This document shows, piece after piece, positions 32,942 through 42,713 of a stretch of DNA of 64,000 nucleotides. How positions within the stretch are numbered: the first letter of the stretch is position 1; each line of letters starts with the position of its first letter. The translations under genes were made by a program, and so were the position numbers. The notes under the pieces are model-generated. The model did no database searches. It saw nothing but the letters and a program-made list of their open reading frames with translations, and had not been told where the DNA came from. The stretch is from positions 117,498,771-117,562,770 of the forward strand of contig JAUPFV010000001.1 of NCBI GenBank assembly GCA_036936605.1. The letters run 5' to 3'. The DNA comes from Limnanthes douglasii subsp. nivea. Taxonomy: Eukaryota; Streptophyta; Magnoliopsida; Brassicales; Limnanthaceae.

Positions 32942-35216
32942 ATGAGCGAGAAGCGACTTTTATTAGTAGGGGGAACTGGCTACTTAGGGCAACACTTATT
33001 GCAATCTGTGTTCTCTAAAGAATTCAATCTGACCTCTTACGCTATCGCCTTCACTTTCCATTCCTCTCCTCCTCCTCAACGACTCCTCGATGCCTTCCCT
33101 CGATCCCTCGCGTTTCACGTCGATTTGAAGACCGGTCACGGACTCGATGCAATTTCGGAGAATTTCGGTCAGGTCTGTTTCTCCTTCCCAGTCCTTTCTT
33201 TGGTTTACTTTCTCAAATAATCGCAATCTAATGCGAAAATTAGGTGATATTGTTGGTCATGGTGTTCTACAAGCGGTATTTAGAATTTCAGGGATTTGGT
33301 AAAGAAGAATGAAAGTATATTGACTGAAAAGGAAATTCATGAATGGATTATCCTATACTTATTTTGGATTTGGTTGTGAAATTGCTTGAAAGTTCAATTC
33401 AGATTTGTTGGTGATACACTATCTTAGATGTGGGCTATAGGGTGTTCTTGGCATGTAAACATGTCGTCCTAATTAAACTTTTGACATTCTTTTGGATGCT
33501 AATAAGTTAAGGGTTCTGCAATGGCAGCCTCATGTGGTTGTGAACTGTGCTGCTCTTTCTGTGCCCCGTGCTTGCGAGAATGATCCTGATGCGGCCATGG
33601 CTATCAATGTGCCCACTTCGCTTGTAAAATGGATGTTAACCTTTGCTGATCATAGTCCTCTTCTAATCCATCTTTCAACTGACCAGGGTGAGTCTTGTTC
33701 AATTTCTGTAGTATATTAAGTAGCACAGTTTATCATGCTATGACTTTTTTAACTTATTTTCTCAGCCAGGCTTGATAGATGTTTTTATTAATATCATTCG
33801 GTCTTTACTAGGTTCTTCAGTATAAGTACGTTTCTCGTTGGTTTCGCAGATTGGAGTGTATTTTGCATAATATGAGAGTAAAGGAATAAACATCCGTGAA
33901 ATACATTAAACTGCCTATAAGAGCTTGAGTTTTTAAATTGTAAGATTTTTTCTTCTCTTTCTTTTCTTTAGAGCCAAGTCCTAATTTTAAGAACAAAACT
34001 TCTGGACGACTTCCTTATGAGGAACTGCTGCTTCCTATTGATGCACAAGGTCAACAGTTTAGCAAGTTTCCAAAATTCATATTATATCTTTGCAGTGACT
34101 CTATTACTGGATAGCAGATTATGTATGAACGTGTGAGCAACATTTTTGTTACTCTTAATATGTTTCTGTAGCCAGCACAGGATGGTTTCCTTTTGTTGGT
34201 GTATATATTTCAGCTGTGAGACTTAAGTGCCAATAAAAGTGTCAAGTAGTTGCTTGCGTTGGTTAATATTTATGAGCTGCACACTATATCGTCCCTGCTA
34301 GTAACTGATCTAATTTGCCCATCAGTTTATGAAGGGGTGAAGTCCTTCTACAAAGAAGAAGATGAAACTGCTCCAGTCAATGTATATGGGAGATCAAAAG
34401 TTGCAGCTGAACGATTTATCTCTGATAAATGTTCAAACTTTGCAATATTAAGAAGTAGCATCATTTTTGGGCCACAAACCGTGTCGCCTGTCCCAAAGTC
34501 TCTTCCAATTCAGGTATGTCCAGAAACCAATGTAATATTTCTTTACTCAAGTAGTCCTTGACTGAACTTTCTGATATTTTCCTCATGTTAATACATATAT
34601 CTCTCCTGACTAGTCACTTACATTGTGTTATCGTTGCTTATCGTACTAACACCGCATTGTTACAGTGGATAGATGGCGTCCTCTCTAAGGGAGATAATGT
34701 GGAGTTTTTTAGTGACGAATTCCGCTGCCCTGTATATGTCAAAGATGTTGTAATTATCATACTTGCGTTGACAGAGAAATGGTTATCAGGTATAAATATT
34801 GTATCAGCACTTCTTTATGCTAGCTAGGACATTGTTGAAGCAATGTAAAATTCGGACAACTAAGTGTCCGTCTTTTGCATTCATGTTATAATACCTTCTT
34901 GCGAGTGTTTTCTTGTTTTTAATATGAAACTTTTGGGGTGGTGATTATTGCAGAGGGTAAACAGATGCAGTTAGTGTTAAATGTTGGCGGACCAAACAGA
35001 GTTTCTCGGGCTCAAATGGCCGAAGCCGTAGCAGAAATCAGAGGGTACAAAACCTCTCTAATAAAATCAGTATCTGCATTATCCGTTGATCGCGGTTTCA
35101 TGTCTCCGGCTGACATATCTATGGACATCACTAAACTGGTTCAAGAGCTAAACATCTGCCCTACTCAATTTAGCGATGGTGTTAAGTTCACATTTGCATC
35201 AGAAGCTGGTGGATGA
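32942..35216 (+). CDS. NAD(P)-binding SDR protein, MAT2B / dTDP-4-dehydrorhamnose reductase-like; five exons, intact
   Basis: Exons by GT-AG and phase: 32942-33172, 33528-33687, 34326-34513, 34666-34789, 34954-35216, giving 966 nt and 321 residues with no stops. The N-terminus carries the Rossmann motif GGTGYLG (residues 10-16). The catalytic Y-x3-K is Y151-G-R-S-K155, with HLSTDQVY just before it. Further motifs are PHVVVNCAALSVPRACEND, ILRSSIIFGP and LNVGGPNRVSRAQMAE. These are features of extended SDRs of the RmlD/MAT2B family, which reduce nucleotide-sugar intermediates or act as regulatory subunits of methionine adenosyltransferase. The plant members are probably soluble, with unproven substrates. 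The ATG at 32942 follows ACA and is the first in frame. It is the only clearly intact multi-exon host gene here. Its 5' flank is only about 110 bp from the MULE transposase relic. Confidence 0.9.
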
Positions 35217-35721
35217 ACAGATGCCGGCATTAGTTAAGTTCGAGTAAGCGATCTAACTTATTTTTTTTGTATCCTAGTAAGACTTCAACAAGTATCAAGG
35301 TAAGTTATAGATAGATCTTATCAAGCTAGCTATAAATTTATAGATCCCTCTTGACTTTATCACTTTGACCTTTATTTTATAGGGGAAAACAATTATGGAT
35401 GATTAAAGTAGTGGACCTTTATTTTTTACTGCCAAAATAATTCAAGTTTTGTGACGAAAATTGGCTAATTTTGCTGACTTTTCTTAATCAATTAAAATTA
35501 AAAGGTAAAGTTATCGATGGAAAAAAAAATAAACAAAAATGTTATTTCTAACTAAATAAATTTACTACTGAATATTTTAGGTTGATCATTTACTAGCTGA
35601 GTCCGAGTTCGAATTGCATATTGTCTATGTTATTATATAAGATTCTGTCTAACTGCCATCAATGGATCTTGGACACATATTAATATATTTATTAATGTTA
35701 GAAAAGTATATTTTCTACTTA
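35217..35721. other. 3' flank of the reductase gene, no gene recognised
   Basis: AT-rich sequence with no supported reading frame. A polyadenylation signal cannot be placed with confidence. Confidence 0.4.
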
Positions 35722-35995
35722 TATAAAGAAGGACAATGCCAAACCGAGATTCGTTTTGGTTATAATGAGACCTTGTTATAATGAGACATTTTTCAGTTAT
35801 AATGAGACCCCAAATTTTATTAAAATACTCTTAATATATAAACATTTTTCAACCAACTATCTCTCTTTTCTCTTTTTTTTTTCTTTTTTATCAAATTCAA
35901 GTTGCAGCTCGCATCTCACTATCAAAATCAGAAAATTATTTCTCTTCTCCAATTAATCTCTCTCTAGAGAACTCATTTCCTAATCAAAATCAACA

Positions 35996-36429
35996 ATAGT
36001 ACCCCAAGCAGAAAAGAAGCCGACTGATAAGAAGGTCGCCGAGAAATATCTCTTGGTCGTCGTAGCAGCTGAGAAGAAACCAAATGCCAGAAATAAGTTA
36101 CCAAAAAAAACTGGCGGCAGAGCTGATAAAAAAAGAAACGATCCAAGAAAAGCGTCGAGACCTACAAGATCTACATCTTCAAGATCTTGAAGCAGGTTCA
36201 TCCTGATATCGGTATTTCCAGCAAAACTATGAGAATCATGAACAATTTCATCAGTGATATCTTCGAGAAATTGGCTGGTGAGTTTGCGAAGCTTGGGAGG
36301 TACAACAAGAAACCGACTATCACTTCAAGGGAAATCCAGACTGCGGTGAGGTTGATGTTGTCTGGTGAATTGGCTAAACATGATGTATCTGAAGGAACGA
36401 AGGCTGTTACAAAGTTTACAAGTTCTTAG
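35996..36429 (+). pseudogene. Histone H2B pseudogene
   Basis: From 36187 it reads as the histone fold of plant H2[53 protein letters not shown] and AVTKFTSS at the C-terminus (stop 36427-36429). The Lys-rich N-terminal tail is upstream (QAEKKPTDKKVAEK, 36005-36046), but the expected initiator is ATA (35996-35998). The tail is shifted relative to the fold: [12 protein letters not shown] is read in one frame at about 36155-36190 while the preceding lysine-rich segment is in another. No in-frame ATG precedes the fold, so this is a broken copy. Histone genes are normally intronless, so absence of introns is not informative. Confidence 0.85.
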
Positions 36430-36637
36430 ATTATGGAATTTGGGGATTTAGGGTTTCTGGTTGTAAATTAATTCAAACTTAGAAATCAATGTGTTGTTTT
36501 ATTTCTTGTGGTTTTGTTATCTGATTGATGTTTCTGATTTCGCTATTAATCAAAGATCTTGATTTCAAATATTGATTTTTTTTATTTTTTTTATAAAAAA
36601 ATTACAGCTCGCGTCTTATCTTGCCATCAAGATGATC

Positions 36638-36731
36638 GGGTTTCGAACAAGATTTTCATTACCATCAGAGTTTCGAACAAGATTGTTATTACCATCAGAG
36701 TTTCGAACAAGATTGTCATTACCATCAGGCT
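36638..36731. repeat. 30-bp tandem repeat, three copies
   Basis: Units of GTTTCGAACAAGATTGTCAT plus TACCATCAGA are repeated three times with single changes. An ORF across it (FRTRFSLPSE repeats) is an artefact. Confidence 0.85.
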
Positions 36732-37819
36732 GTGAAATATTTTCACAGTTAGTAGTTTATTTCTTAATAGAAAATTATACAAATTACTGGGTCCATAATT
36801 ATGTAAAAAGGAATTAGCTATTCGACTAATATGATTCATTGTATGATTCATTCTTTTTACGTCTAATGAAAAGTAGGAAAGTTCCACAAGTCGATATTAA
36901 ATTATAATTAAAAATAGTGAGAATTTTTGTCAAAGAAGAAGAAGAAAATAGTTAGATTTTAATGTAATTCATTCTTTGGGTATTAGATTAGTGTTAGAGA
37001 GAAGTTTGGCCGGAGAAGAGGAAGAAAATTGTTTAGATTTTTGGCAGAAAACTTGGTTTTATATGATGGGCAAAATGGTCATTTTACATAAAGTAAAACA
37101 AAAAATTTGATTTAAGGTCTCATTATAGCCAAATAGGGTCTAAATATAGCATTGCCTATAAAAAAATAATTGATAATTTTTCTTTGGGCAAGGCTAAATT
37201 GAGACCCCATTTGGTTATAATGAGACCCTTCTATAATGAGACCCCATTTGGCTATAATGAGACCCCAAAAAAGACCCATTTACCATTGATATAAAAGCTG
37301 TATTTTCAGCCCAAAAACCTCTTTTCTCTCTTCTTCTCTAGCAAAAGCTCTCAAAATCCCGAAAAAGGCATGATTTCTCAAATCCGACATTACAAACACC
37401 TTAAAGTACGGATCTTTTACCTTTTCATGTAATTTTTAAGAAATTTACTTTAGTATTTTTAGTGATATTTAGAATTTAGGGTTCTGCCTAAAAAGTCCTA
37501 TTTTCATGTATATGTTGTTGTTTTTTTGAAAAAATAGTTGTAGGTTTGTATGACGGCATAAACAAAACTTGTCGACGAAAGATGAAAATACTGGGTCTTC
37601 ACTCTTAAAAATCTCGGACTCCCTGAATTTTTTTAGTAGCTGTTGACTAAAAGAGACAAAATCAATATACGGTTTCGAAACAAGAAAATAGACCATAAAA
37701 TTGCAGACCAAAGTGTATACATAAAAAAACACAAAGTTAGCTACTGCCAGTCTGTCCTCAAGGCCTTTTCAAGATGTGGAAGCCTGGAATCTTCATCCAT
37801 GGCACTCATCTCACTGATT

Positions 37820-38365
37820 TTAGACCCCGTCGATCAGCTCAGCCCGATCTTGAACTGAAAGGTGCTCAGATACATCAGCAAGTGATTTGAGGTTGCAGTT
37901 TATTAAAGCTTCCACGAAGTAGCCCGTCTCATCTTTCGTATTCCCTTCAGGCACGTCCACGACAAATGATTCGATCACTAAAGTCCCTGGTCTGCCATCG
38001 ATTATCTCCGGGTGAAGCGAAATAATTGAAGAGTAATTCTTAAGTCTGTGATCTCCACCAACAATCCTGATGCTGAGGATATGGTCGTTATCATCGAGAA
38101 CTTCCAACCTTTCAGTGCTTGTCGTAGCAGGGAGCCCTGCCTTCACATCAACTTCTCTAAGACTACCAATTTCAAGGTTTCCCTTTACAATGCACCTGCT
38201 CATAAAAGGCTTGTACTTTTGAGGTTGATCAAATCTCCTCACCAAGGACCAAACAAGATTAACAGGGGCTTTGATGTGTTTGATGATAGCAGAGCTACAC
38301 TGATTCTCCAATGGATTGTGCTTATGATGCCTCATTATGTATTCGCTTTCTTGATTCCCGTTCAT
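37820..38365 (-). CDS. PYR/PYL/RCAR abscisic-acid receptor, PYL7-10-like, intronless copy inside a Pack-MULE
   Basis: An uninterrupted 181-codon frame (ATG 38365, stop 37820-37822) covers the whole START-like fold. Landmarks: QCSSAIIKHIKAPVNLVWSL (22-41), VRRFDQPQKYKPF (42-54) with the ABA-carboxylate lysine in YKPF (K52), gate loop AGLPA (76-80; normally SGLPA), latch GGDHRLKNY (103-111), DGRPGTLVIESFVVDVPEGN (123-142) and C-terminal helix YFVEALINCNLKSLADVSEH (149-168). PYL receptors bind ABA and inhibit clade-A PP2Cs in cytosol and nucleus. The sequence belongs to the monomeric PYL7-10 group, whose genes normally have introns; this copy has none. That points to a retrocopy or to capture of one. 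The frame could be extended upstream only through a TTG, so 38365 is chosen. Expression is unproven. Confidence 0.88.
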   Translation of the reverse strand: MNGNQESEYIMRHHKHNPLENQCSSAIIKHIKAPVNLVWSLVRRFDQPQKYKPFMSRCIVKGNLEIGSLREVDVKAGLPATTSTERLEVLDDNDHILSIRIVGGDHRLKNYSSIISLHPEIIDGRPGTLVIESFVVDVPEGNTKDETGYFVEALINCNLKSLADVSEHLSVQDRAELIDGV

Positions 38366-38585
38366 TTTTTTCACTTCTCTCGATCTAAACAGAAGATTTT
38401 GCTTTCTCTTTTGATCCAAAGAACAGTAAAATAATCAAATTAAGAGAGGCTGAGTAGCCTTTTCTCGGTATAGAACTCGTCGGCTACCAGATTGTCAATC
38501 ACCATCCCGGTGAGAGTATCTGATTGATGTTTTTTTTTGGAAAGAAAATAGGTTAGTTTTTTTTCGTTTGAGTCGCCACCCACAG

Positions 38586-39335
38586 ATCTAGATTAGGGCT
38601 GTTATCTGTCCGGTTCGGTCCGGGTTTTGAAGGAACCGAACCGGACTGCTAAGCTTATCGGTTCGGACCGGACCGGACCGCTAAGCTTTCGGTTCTAATT
38701 TTTGGAACCGGACCGAACCGCTAAGCTTTCGGTTCGGTCCGGTCCGGTCCGGTTCGGTTCGGTTCGGTTCGGTTCCGGTTTCGGTTCGGTCCGAGTTTGG
38801 TTCGGTCCGGTTCCGTTTTGGTCCAGTTTCGGTCCGGTTTGGTCCACTTAAAAAAATTAAATTAATTAAAAATTGATTTTTATTTTTATTTTATTAAAAT
38901 AAATGATATAAAAACTAAAGTTTATAAGTTCATCTTTCATTTTCTTAAAAAATTGGTAATTAACTATTAATTTTGGTACTATAATTTAAAAAAGAATATA
39001 TAATAATAATAAATAATCGGTTTTAACGGTTTTATTGGTCCGATTTCTTATCGGTTCTACCGGTTTATCAGTTTTATCGGTTCGATTCCGTATCGGTTCC
39101 TTCGGTCCTATCGGTTTTATCGGTTCGGTTCTTTATCGGTTCTATCGGTTTATCGGTTCTATCGGTTCGGTTCCTAACCGGTTTTTCGTTTCGGTTCCTT
39201 ATCGGTTTTCGGTTTTTAGAATGGGACCGCGAACCGGACCGTTAAGGTTCGGTCCGGTTCTCGGTCCGGTCCTTATCGGTTCGGTCCCGGTCCGGTTCTC
39301 GGTTCCGGAGAACCGTTGACAGCCCTAATCTAGAT
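38586..39335. mobile_element. hAT-type MITE, copy 2 (38594-39327) with perfect 8-bp target duplication
   Basis: Same family as 19307-20073: TAGGGCTGT...ACAGCCCTA ends, CGGTTCGGTCCGG-rich arms and an AT-rich core. It is 734 bp. The flanks are ATCTAGAT (38586-38593 and 39328-39335), identical. It lies inside Pack-MULE B, upstream of the PYL start codon, so it inserted after that element. Confidence 0.92.
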
Positions 39336-39744
39336 GCAAAGCTAGCTTAAATATTGCTTGTGGTCATGATTTTTAGAGTTTTTAGTTATTTTAGAGAGAG
39401 AAAGCTTGAGAGAGAAGTGGAGAAAAGTTGGTTTTCTGTAGAAATTTGTATTTATAAATGAAGGGCAAAACGGACATTTCATATTGGAAAAAAAATCTGT
39501 ATTTGGGGTCTCATTATAGCCAAATAGGGTCCCAATATAGCCTTGCCCATGTTCTTTTGCAGTTGATCAAATATCCACCGATAAAAATTAAAATAAAATA
39601 GAATTAAATATTTATTGGAATTCTAAAATGACCTAATATGAAATACATTTGTTTCTCTGATATATAATGAATCAGAATGAAAATGACGCTGGAGTGAATG
39701 TGTAATAATTATTATTCTATTCGTCGTAGATTAGACTATAATAA

Positions 39745-40186
39745 CAATTGAGGTTTTGAACAGTACATCGTCCCTTGACTATCGTGTTTGGTGGCAAATA
39801 GTTCCTTGACTTTCAAATGTATGTTGACAGTCCCTGGACTATCACATTTGGATAAAGTTAGTCCACCAGATCCTCTGATCCATGAGAGGCTGCCACCTGT
39901 CACCATAGTCCCCAGATTTTTGTATCACCACTAGTCCCTTGAGTTTAGTTTTCCGTAATATTCTACGTTTTGGGTTTGACCTAAACTCAATGGACTAGTG
40001 GTGATACAAAAATCTGGGGACTATGGTGACAAATGGCAGCCTCTCATGGATCAGAGAATCTGGTGGACTAACTTTATCCAAACGCGATAGTCCAGGGACT
40101 GTCAACGGACATTTGAAAGTCAAGGGACTATCTGCCACCAAACGCGATAGTCGAGGGACGATTTACTGTTTAATGCCTAACAATTG
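39745..40186. mobile_element. Foldback MITE with arms of about 200 bp
   Basis: Two arms (about 39745-39944 and 39987-40186) are inverted copies of each other. Shared segments are CAGTCCCTGGACTATC, AAAGTTAGTCCACCAGAT, GCCACCTGTCACCATAGTCC (mismatched in the other arm) and TATCACCACTAGTCC. The loop of about 40 bp is AT-rich. The edges are CAATTG on both sides. No coding capacity; the target duplication is not clear. Confidence 0.85.
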
Positions 40187-41190
40187 ACAACCCAACTATG
40201 GGCAATCAAAGGGTTGAGTATCCTGTTTTTTTTTTCATTCGTTCATTCGATTTTAAATTATTGGTGAAGATTTTTGAATTTGGTATAATTTATAAATTTA
40301 ATCTCTCACTTATTATAAAATTAATGCATCAGTTTTGCAAACTCTATAAATTTAGTTTCTGAATAAAAAAAAATCCATCACCTGTAATTAATTTATAGAT
40401 TTTGCCAAATTGATGTGCTAAATTTATAGATTTTTCCAAGTCCAAAAATTCTTACAAATAATTTTAAAATTGAAAGACTAAATAAAAAAGATACGTGTTA
40501 GTCGAAAAACCATTCCTTAATTTAAACCCAATCCTAATCCCGATCTACCCCCGTTGATACAGTAATGTTCCGAAACTTTTGGAAATATGATTTAGAATGT
40601 TTGGAAGAAATTGGGTTGGTAGCTTGAATGTGTACATCTTCTGCAGCAGGGAGCAGGGAGCATCTCAAAATTTTATATCTTGGATTAGGAATAATGATAT
40701 ATCCATTTTGAAAAAGTTTTATAAACTTTGAAAAGTAATAATATAACTAGGTATCAAACTTTCAAATCCAATATAATCCATCTGAATTCTTTTTATTCAT
40801 TTTTGATTTTTTATAATTCAATTTACTTTTAAATTCTATTTATTTATGTCATTAATGAAAAAAAACATTAAATATATCCTAAACTCACTCAACAATAACA
40901 TAATCTTAATATCTAACCCCATCTAAAATATTTCTACGTATTATTCATCATCTTCAAGTTGTTCTTCATTTTAATCTTAAATTTGTTCTTGAAAAAAAAC
41001 CGAGTAAACCTTTCAAAGTTAAATTAATTTAGTTAATTTAGTTTAAATAAATAGAAAAAACTAAAGGCTCCGAGATTCAAGATTCAAATTAAGAACCAAT
41101 GAGCACTTTAAGTCATGAGTTTGTATTCTTGACTTCATCTTCATCCCCGACTGTTTGCCAACATCCTTCAATGTATAAGGATTCCAATAA
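40187..41190. other. AT-rich spacer, no gene recognised
   Basis: Low-complexity AT-rich sequence. Its right part may be the 5' untranslated region of LINE-2, but nothing in it can be assigned. Confidence 0.4.
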
Positions 41191-41194
41191 TGGA

Positions 41195-42240
41195 TCTAGG
41201 AGAAACAATCAATCTCAATACATAGATTAGATAAGCATAATCTTTCACTTAATTATCCATCTATCATAACTTCTGGGAGTGAAAACAAAACGAGAGAACA
41301 TATGGAAACAGAGTTTCTAACTTTGCAAAATCAACAATTTCATTGAATCAGAATAAGATATCCAATATCACAAGTCATGATCAAGAATTAACTTGTAATG
41401 AAGGAATCGAAAAACTTACAACAAGATCGAAATCATTTGCTCATGTAACAAGAACAACCAAGACTCCCTATGAATTTGTTCCAACTCATACCCAAGTGAA
41501 ATCAAATCACATTTCAATGAAATTCTCAAAGCAAGATAAGGAAAAACTGATAACTGATTCCAAATATACCTTAATAGGCAAGTTCTCTAAAGACATGCCT
41601 AAACTCTATCTTATCAAACAGTTCTTGAATGCCTTGAAATTTGCTAGGGAATACAATATTTCAACACGGGACATCAAACATGTAATGATAGAATTTAATT
41701 TGAAAATAGATATGTGCAAACTATGGTCTAGAAATGTTTGGACTATTGACAAATATTCAATGAGGTTATTCAAATAGACAACCTATTTCAACCCCAAACA
41801 CGAATGTCCTATCACTCATGTGTGGATAAATATTGCTAACTTACTAGAATTCCTTTACAATGAAGTTATTATTCATTCAATAGCTTTGCTTATAGATCAA
41901 CCCCTAAAACATTAGATTCTAGAATTAAAAAACAGGGTTACTTATAATGTTTGTTATGCCTGGATTGAGTTAAACCTAACCAAGAAAATCTAATACCATA
42001 TGTGGGTTGGATTTGGGGACAATGATGGATGTTGGTTGGATATTAGTCATAAAGACTTATCTCATTATTTTTTATCATTGTCAACACATTGGACATAACC
42101 AAGAGAACTGCAAGAAATATCATGCCAAAGTTGAGTCCAATGTGGATGGAAATCAGTTAATAAACACTGACAACATAAATACAAGTATAAAGGAAAATAG
42201 GTAACACAAAGTTAAGTTTGTTATTATATAGAAGCAAAAT
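41195..42240 (+). pseudogene. LINE-2 ORF1 (DUF4283-like, zinc knuckle)
   Basis: The frame 41343-41777 contains YTLIGKFSKDMPKLYLIKQF and SRNVWTIDKYSMRLFK, followed across a stop by NPKHECPITHVWINIANL (about 41790-41850). This is the DUF4283 pattern of plant LINE ORF1 (G-x-W...F...W...F-x-P...W-V). A CCHC-type knuckle C-x2-H-x2-x-H-x4-C (CQHIGHNQENC) lies at 42081-42113. ORF1 binds the LINE RNA. Stops at 41775 and elsewhere show decay. Confidence 0.75.
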
Positions 42241-42713
42241 GAGGAAAACGTGATTAGAGCCAACTCCACTGATACAAACACGTGTAAGAATAATGATAGA
42301 AATGCCATTCAAAAGATGAATACATTACAGAACAAACCAGACTCCTACCCTCCTCAATCAGAGTTAAACATGTATGCTAATGAGAACATCAGGAAAAGCT
42401 TAAGGCAATATGGAAATACCACTCATAGAGAAGATCTAGTGATAGAAGCCATCGAGACACTTAACTATGGTTTTTACCAATATTCCATCTTAGAATATGA
42501 GAATCTTGTATCTGAAAATCATACTCCAAACCACCAAAACATTGGCAGATTGCCAACTTCTCCTATTTTTAATATAAAATTTGTGGATAAAGGATTTCAT
42601 GAGTTGTTAAACAAGAAACTTAAAGAAGCTAAATGTATGAAAAAGAAAGGAACCTTTATAGTCAAGTCTTTGTAGTTCAATGAGACAAGTAGCTCCCCGA
42701 ACCCAAATTCGTA

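Larger units (their letters stand above)
35722..37165. mobile_element. Pack-MULE-like element A (35731-37156) carrying an H2B relic
   Basis: The left end starts GGACAATGCCAAACCGAG and leads into GGTTATAATGAGACC. The right end, read on minus, starts GGCAATGCTATATTTAGACC and leads into GGCTATAATGAGACC. Flanks are TATAAAGAA (35722-35730) and TATAAAAAA (37157-37165), 8 of 9 matching, as expected for a 9-bp MULE duplication. There is no transposase inside. The 1,426-bp interior holds a histone H2B pseudogene and a short tandem repeat. Non-autonomous, gene-bearing MULEs of this kind are called Pack-MULEs. Confidence 0.75.
37177..39557. mobile_element. Pack-MULE-like element B (37186-39548) carrying a PYL receptor frame
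   Basis: The left end GGGCAAGGCTAAATTGAGAC and the right end (minus) GGGCAAGGCTATATTGGGAC are inverted repeats. Each continues through CC(C/T)(A/T)TTTGGYTATAATGAGACC for at least 42 bp with few mismatches. Flanks TTTTTCTTT (37177-37185) and ATGTTCTTT (39549-39557) match at 7 of 9. There is no transposase inside; the interior contains a PYL-type reading frame (minus) and a hAT-type MITE. Its left subterminal region is related to element C (25042) and the terminus at 63554. Confidence 0.8.

Noticed and set aside
33970..34060. An additional exon in the reductase gene
   Set aside because: The stretch is partly open, but the phase-1 junction from 33687 to 34326 already restores the conserved STDQVY segment and no room is left in the family's fold.
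36187..36429. Short H2B protein as a functional gene
   Set aside because: It starts at TTG; the true start is mutated to ATA at 35996 and the N-terminal tail is out of frame, so it is a pseudogene.
36572..36817. 81-codon ORF with FRTRFSLPSE repeats
   Set aside because: It is produced by a 30-bp tandem repeat; no codon bias or homology is apparent.
37190..37290. CRISPR-like or regulatory array of CTATAATGAGACC units
   Set aside because: The units are spaced irregularly and form part of MULE termini; this is a plant nuclear sequence.
38366..38419. N-terminal extension of the PYL frame by 18 codons
   Set aside because: The extended frame begins with TTG, not ATG; the first ATG at 38365 fits the family's usual N-terminus.
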